Shown here piece by piece: positions 4,781 through 7,172 of a stretch of DNA of 7,172 nt. The notes beneath the pieces are model-generated. The model was not told the DNA's origin, did not search any database, and was given only the letters and a program-made list of their open reading frames with translations. Every line of letters begins with the position of its first letter. Position 1 is the stretch's first letter. The DNA comes from Planctomycetota bacterium (lineage in GTDB: Bacteria > Planctomycetota > Planctomycetia > Pirellulales > Pirellulaceae), in assembly GCA_026692885.1 (NCBI GenBank), contig JAPLNJ010001174.1, forward strand, positions 1 through 7,172. Direction: 5' to 3'. The position numbers and the translations under genes were made by a program.

Positions 4781-6975
4781 ATGAGACGTTGGCAGTTGGT
4801 CATCGCGAGTCTGATCCCTTTGTTGTTCGCCGAGACCGTGGCGGCCGAGGTTTGGAAACCGGCGGCGGGTCCCTTGATGACCCGGTGGGCCAAAGACGTT
4901 TCGCCGGAGACTGGACGAATCTCAACGGGTTATGGGACTACGCCATCCAGCCCGCCGCTGCAGCAGCGCCGCAGGCGTACCAGGGCAAGCTGCTGGTGCC
5001 GTTTCCCGTCGAGTCGGCCTTGTCGGGCGTCAGGCAACGCGTCGATGACCAACAGCGGCTGTGGTACCACCGCACCTTCCAGATCCCGCAGGGCTGGCAG
5101 GGCCGCCGGGTGCTGCTGCACTTCCAAGCGGTCGATTGGGAAGCCACGGTGGCGGTGAACGGCAAAGAACTCGGCAGCCACCGCGGCGGCTACGACGCTT
5201 TCACGTTCGATATCACCGAGGCACTCCAACCGTCAGGCGATCAACAGCTGGTCGTCAAAATCTTCGATCCGACAGACAAGGGCAATCAGCCGCGCGGCAA
5301 ACAGGTCCTCAACCCCGGCGGCATCTTCTACACACCGAGCACCGGGATTTGGCAGACGGTGTGGCTCGAACCGGTCCCGGAGGCACGCATCGGGCGACTG
5401 GTCCTGGTGCCGGATGTGGACACGGCCAGCCTGCGAATAAAGGTCGAAGGCGTCGGCACCGGCGCCGCGGACACGGTGGAGGTCGTGGCCCGTGATGGCC
5501 AAGTGAACGTCGGCCAAGTGACCGGAAAACTCGGCGGCGAACTCCGGCTGGAGGTCCCCAAGGATAAGCTGAAGCTGTGGACGCCGAACACACCGCAGCT
5601 CTACGACCTGACCATCACGCTCAAGCAAGGCGGCACCGTCGTCGACCGCGTAGACAGCTACTTCGCCATGCGGAAGATCGCGTTGGGCAAGGATGACCAG
5701 GGCATCTTGCGGCTGATGCTCAACGGCCAGTTCGTGTTCCAGGTCGGCCCGTTGGACCAAGGCTTCTGGCCGGACGGACTCTACACGGCACCGACGGACG
5801 AGGCGCTGCGTTACGACATTGAGGCGACGAAGAAACTGGGCATGAACTTAGCACGCAAGCACGTCAAGATCGAGCCGGACCGCTGGTACTACTGGTGCGA
5901 CAAACTGGGCCTGCTGGTGTGGCAGGACATGGCGGCTGGCGACAATCGTACGCCTGAGTCGAAGCAGCAGTTTGAACTGGAACTGCAGCGCATGATCGAA
6001 GGGCTGGGGAACCATCCGTCGATCATCATGTGGGTTGTGTTCAACGAGGGCTGGGGGCAGCACGACACGCAGCGGTATGTGGAAACGGTGAAGCGGTGGG
6101 ATCCGTCGCGGCTGGTCAACAACGCCAGCGGTTGGACGGACCAGAAATGCGGCGATGTGATCGACATGCACAATTATCCCGGCCCCGGTTCGCCGCAACC
6201 CGAAGCGACGCGAGCAGCCGTGTTGGGCGAATTCGGGGGACTCGGACTGGCCGTCCCGCAGCATACCTGGAGCGAGAAGAGCTGGGGCTACGCCGGCATG
6301 GCGGACCTGGGGGAACTGACCCGCCGCTACTGCAAGTTGCTGGGCCGCGCCTGGCAGCTCAAGGACTCGCCCGGCCTGTGCGCTGTGGTCTACACGCAGA
6401 CCACGGACGTCGAGACCGAGTGCAACGGACTGCTGACGTACGATCGCGCGATCATCAAGGTCGACGCCGTGGAAGGCGCTGCGGCCAATCGGGGCGAGGG
6501 CCTGCAATATAGCCTGCAAATCGTCGTGCCAACTTCCCAGCAGCAGGCTGCCACTTGGCGGTACACCTTCGACAAGCCGGATGACACGTGGTTCCAGTCC
6601 GCCTTTGACGACGCCGCCTGGAAATCAGGCCCCGGTGGTTTCGGCACACGTGGGACGCCCGGTTCGGTCGTGGGGACCGAATGGAAGACCAACGACATCT
6701 GGTTGCGGCGTTCGTTCGAACTGCCGGACGTGAAGACCGACGGTCTGGAGTTCGTGGTGCATCACGACGAGGACGTCGAGATCTACATCAACGGCGTGCT
6801 GGCCGGCAAGGCGGGCGGCTTCACCACCGACTACGACGAGCTGGCGCTCACGGCCGCCGGACGCGCCGCGCTGAAGCCCGGCAAGAACGTTCTGGCCGTC
6901 CACTGCAAGCAAACCCAAGGCGGCCAGTACATCGACGTCGGCCTGGTCGAATTGAAGCAGAAACCGGGCAAGTGA
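4781..6975 (+). pseudogene. Secreted GH2 (beta-galactosidase-like) glycoside hydrolase, frameshifted
   Basis: GH2 enzymes cleave beta-linked sugars from glycans. The ATG at 4781 follows AAGGA by 7 bases and encodes a signal peptide (MRRWQLVIASLIPLLFAETV, then AA, cleavage likely before EVWKP). It continues as GPLMTRWAKDVSPE to about 4909. The rest of the protein is in another frame from about 4909 (DWTNLNGLWDYAI). It comprises the sugar-binding jelly-roll domain (about 4920-5390), an immunoglobulin-like domain (about 5395-5670), the TIM barrel (about 5680-6500) and a C-terminal beta-sandwich (about 6540-6960). The likely acid/base is the Glu of FNEGW (codon 6046-6048). The likely nucleophile is the Glu of GEFGG (codon 6229-6231). 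Translation from 4781 would stop at 5156-5158, and the second frame has no start of its own with a signal peptide. From remembered relatives, roughly 15 residues are missing at the junction, consistent with a deletion of 3N+1 bases. The substrate is unknown. Alternative: an assembly error. Confidence 0.85.
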
Positions 6976-6997
6976 TTTCGGCTGCGGAAGTAAGACC

Positions 6998-7040
6998 TTC
7001 GCCTGCCCGCAGGGCTTGCTGGTCCCGCGGGCAGGGCGAA
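6998..7040 (+). terminator. Hairpin after the GH2 gene, possible terminator
   Basis: The arms 6998-7010 and 7027-7040 pair through 13 bases with one bulge (TTCGCC-TGCCCGC against GCGGGCA-GGGCGAA) around a 16-base loop. The hairpin starts 22 bases after the GH2 stop. No T-run follows, so intrinsic termination is uncertain; it could instead stabilise the mRNA end or be another repeat. Confidence 0.4.
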
Positions 7041-7097
7041 TCATGCCGCGACTTCACCGCGCAGGGTCGAGGAGGCCTGCTCCCCTCGCCCCGGTGA

Positions 7098-7172
7098 GAC
7101 TGCTGAAATACTAGCACGAACCGAAGTGGGGTAAGCTTCCAGCTTGCCAGGTCTGGGCCTTGATCGTAAGGT
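7098..7172 (+). mobile_element. Partial second copy of the MITE-like element
   Basis: CTGCTGAAA (7100-7108) is followed, at the same distance as in the 4413-4568 element, by a 25-base sequence (7126-7150, starting GTGGGGTAAGCTTCCAGC) identical to 4443-4467. The 25 bases between the two blocks align without gaps at about 60% identity. Its centre differs (GTCTGGGCC in place of the pyrimidine tract), and its right half lies beyond the window, so neither its right end nor a target duplication can be checked. Confidence 0.7.

Noticed and set aside
4789..4908. TTG at 4789 as the GH2 start
   Set aside because: The first 40 residues in this frame are not GH2-like, while the overlapping frame from 4781 has a ribosome binding site, a signal peptide and the expected pre-GH2 sequence.

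Overview
The window is GC-rich bacterial DNA with every recognisable gene on the + strand. The gene content suggests a planctomycete, probably Pirellulales-like: an excisionase-type HTH fused to a PTS EIIA domain, a secreted glycoside hydrolase family 2 (GH2) protein, a degenerate receiver-domain protein, and intergenic regions full of short palindromic repeats. This assignment rests on remembered family resemblance and not on a database search.

Layout. Positions 1-196 hold nothing I can assign. At 197-442 is a small putative exported protein or lipoprotein. Its stop codon directly abuts the GTG start of a complete M32 carboxypeptidase (443-1969) that has all the M32 signature motifs. A 259-base gap follows, with an imperfect direct repeat (2053-2099) and two related hairpins built on GGACGGATCT. 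Next is an HTH-EIIA regulator (2229-2945), then a 194-base gap packed with five successive hairpins: four share a GGC-NNN-GCC core, and the fifth is a third GGACGGAT-type hairpin. A two-domain protein related to response-regulator receivers follows (3140-3928).

The region 3930-4780 is accessory in character. An intact antitoxin-like gene (3992-4261) overlaps by ATGA a ParE/RelE-type toxin gene that keeps only about 26 recognisable codons. Unrelated GC-rich hairpin sequence replaces the rest. A 156-bp MITE-like element (4413-4568) follows, with 11-bp terminal inverted repeats, 25-bp inner inverted repeats and a candidate 6-bp target duplication. A second, partial copy of the element runs off the right edge (7098-7172), so two copies bracket the GH2 gene.

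The GH2 gene (4781-6975) has a good ribosome binding site, a signal peptide and both catalytic glutamates. Its signal-peptide end and its catalytic body lie in different reading frames, apparently because of a small out-of-frame deletion near 4909. It is therefore a pseudogene or carries a sequence error.

I see no single operon or pathway linking these genes. Only two pairs look coupled: 197-442 with the M32 peptidase, and the antitoxin with the toxin remnant. The most notable content is genome decay together with three families of small palindromic repeats. I found no CRISPR array, tRNA, rRNA or convincing novel multi-gene system.
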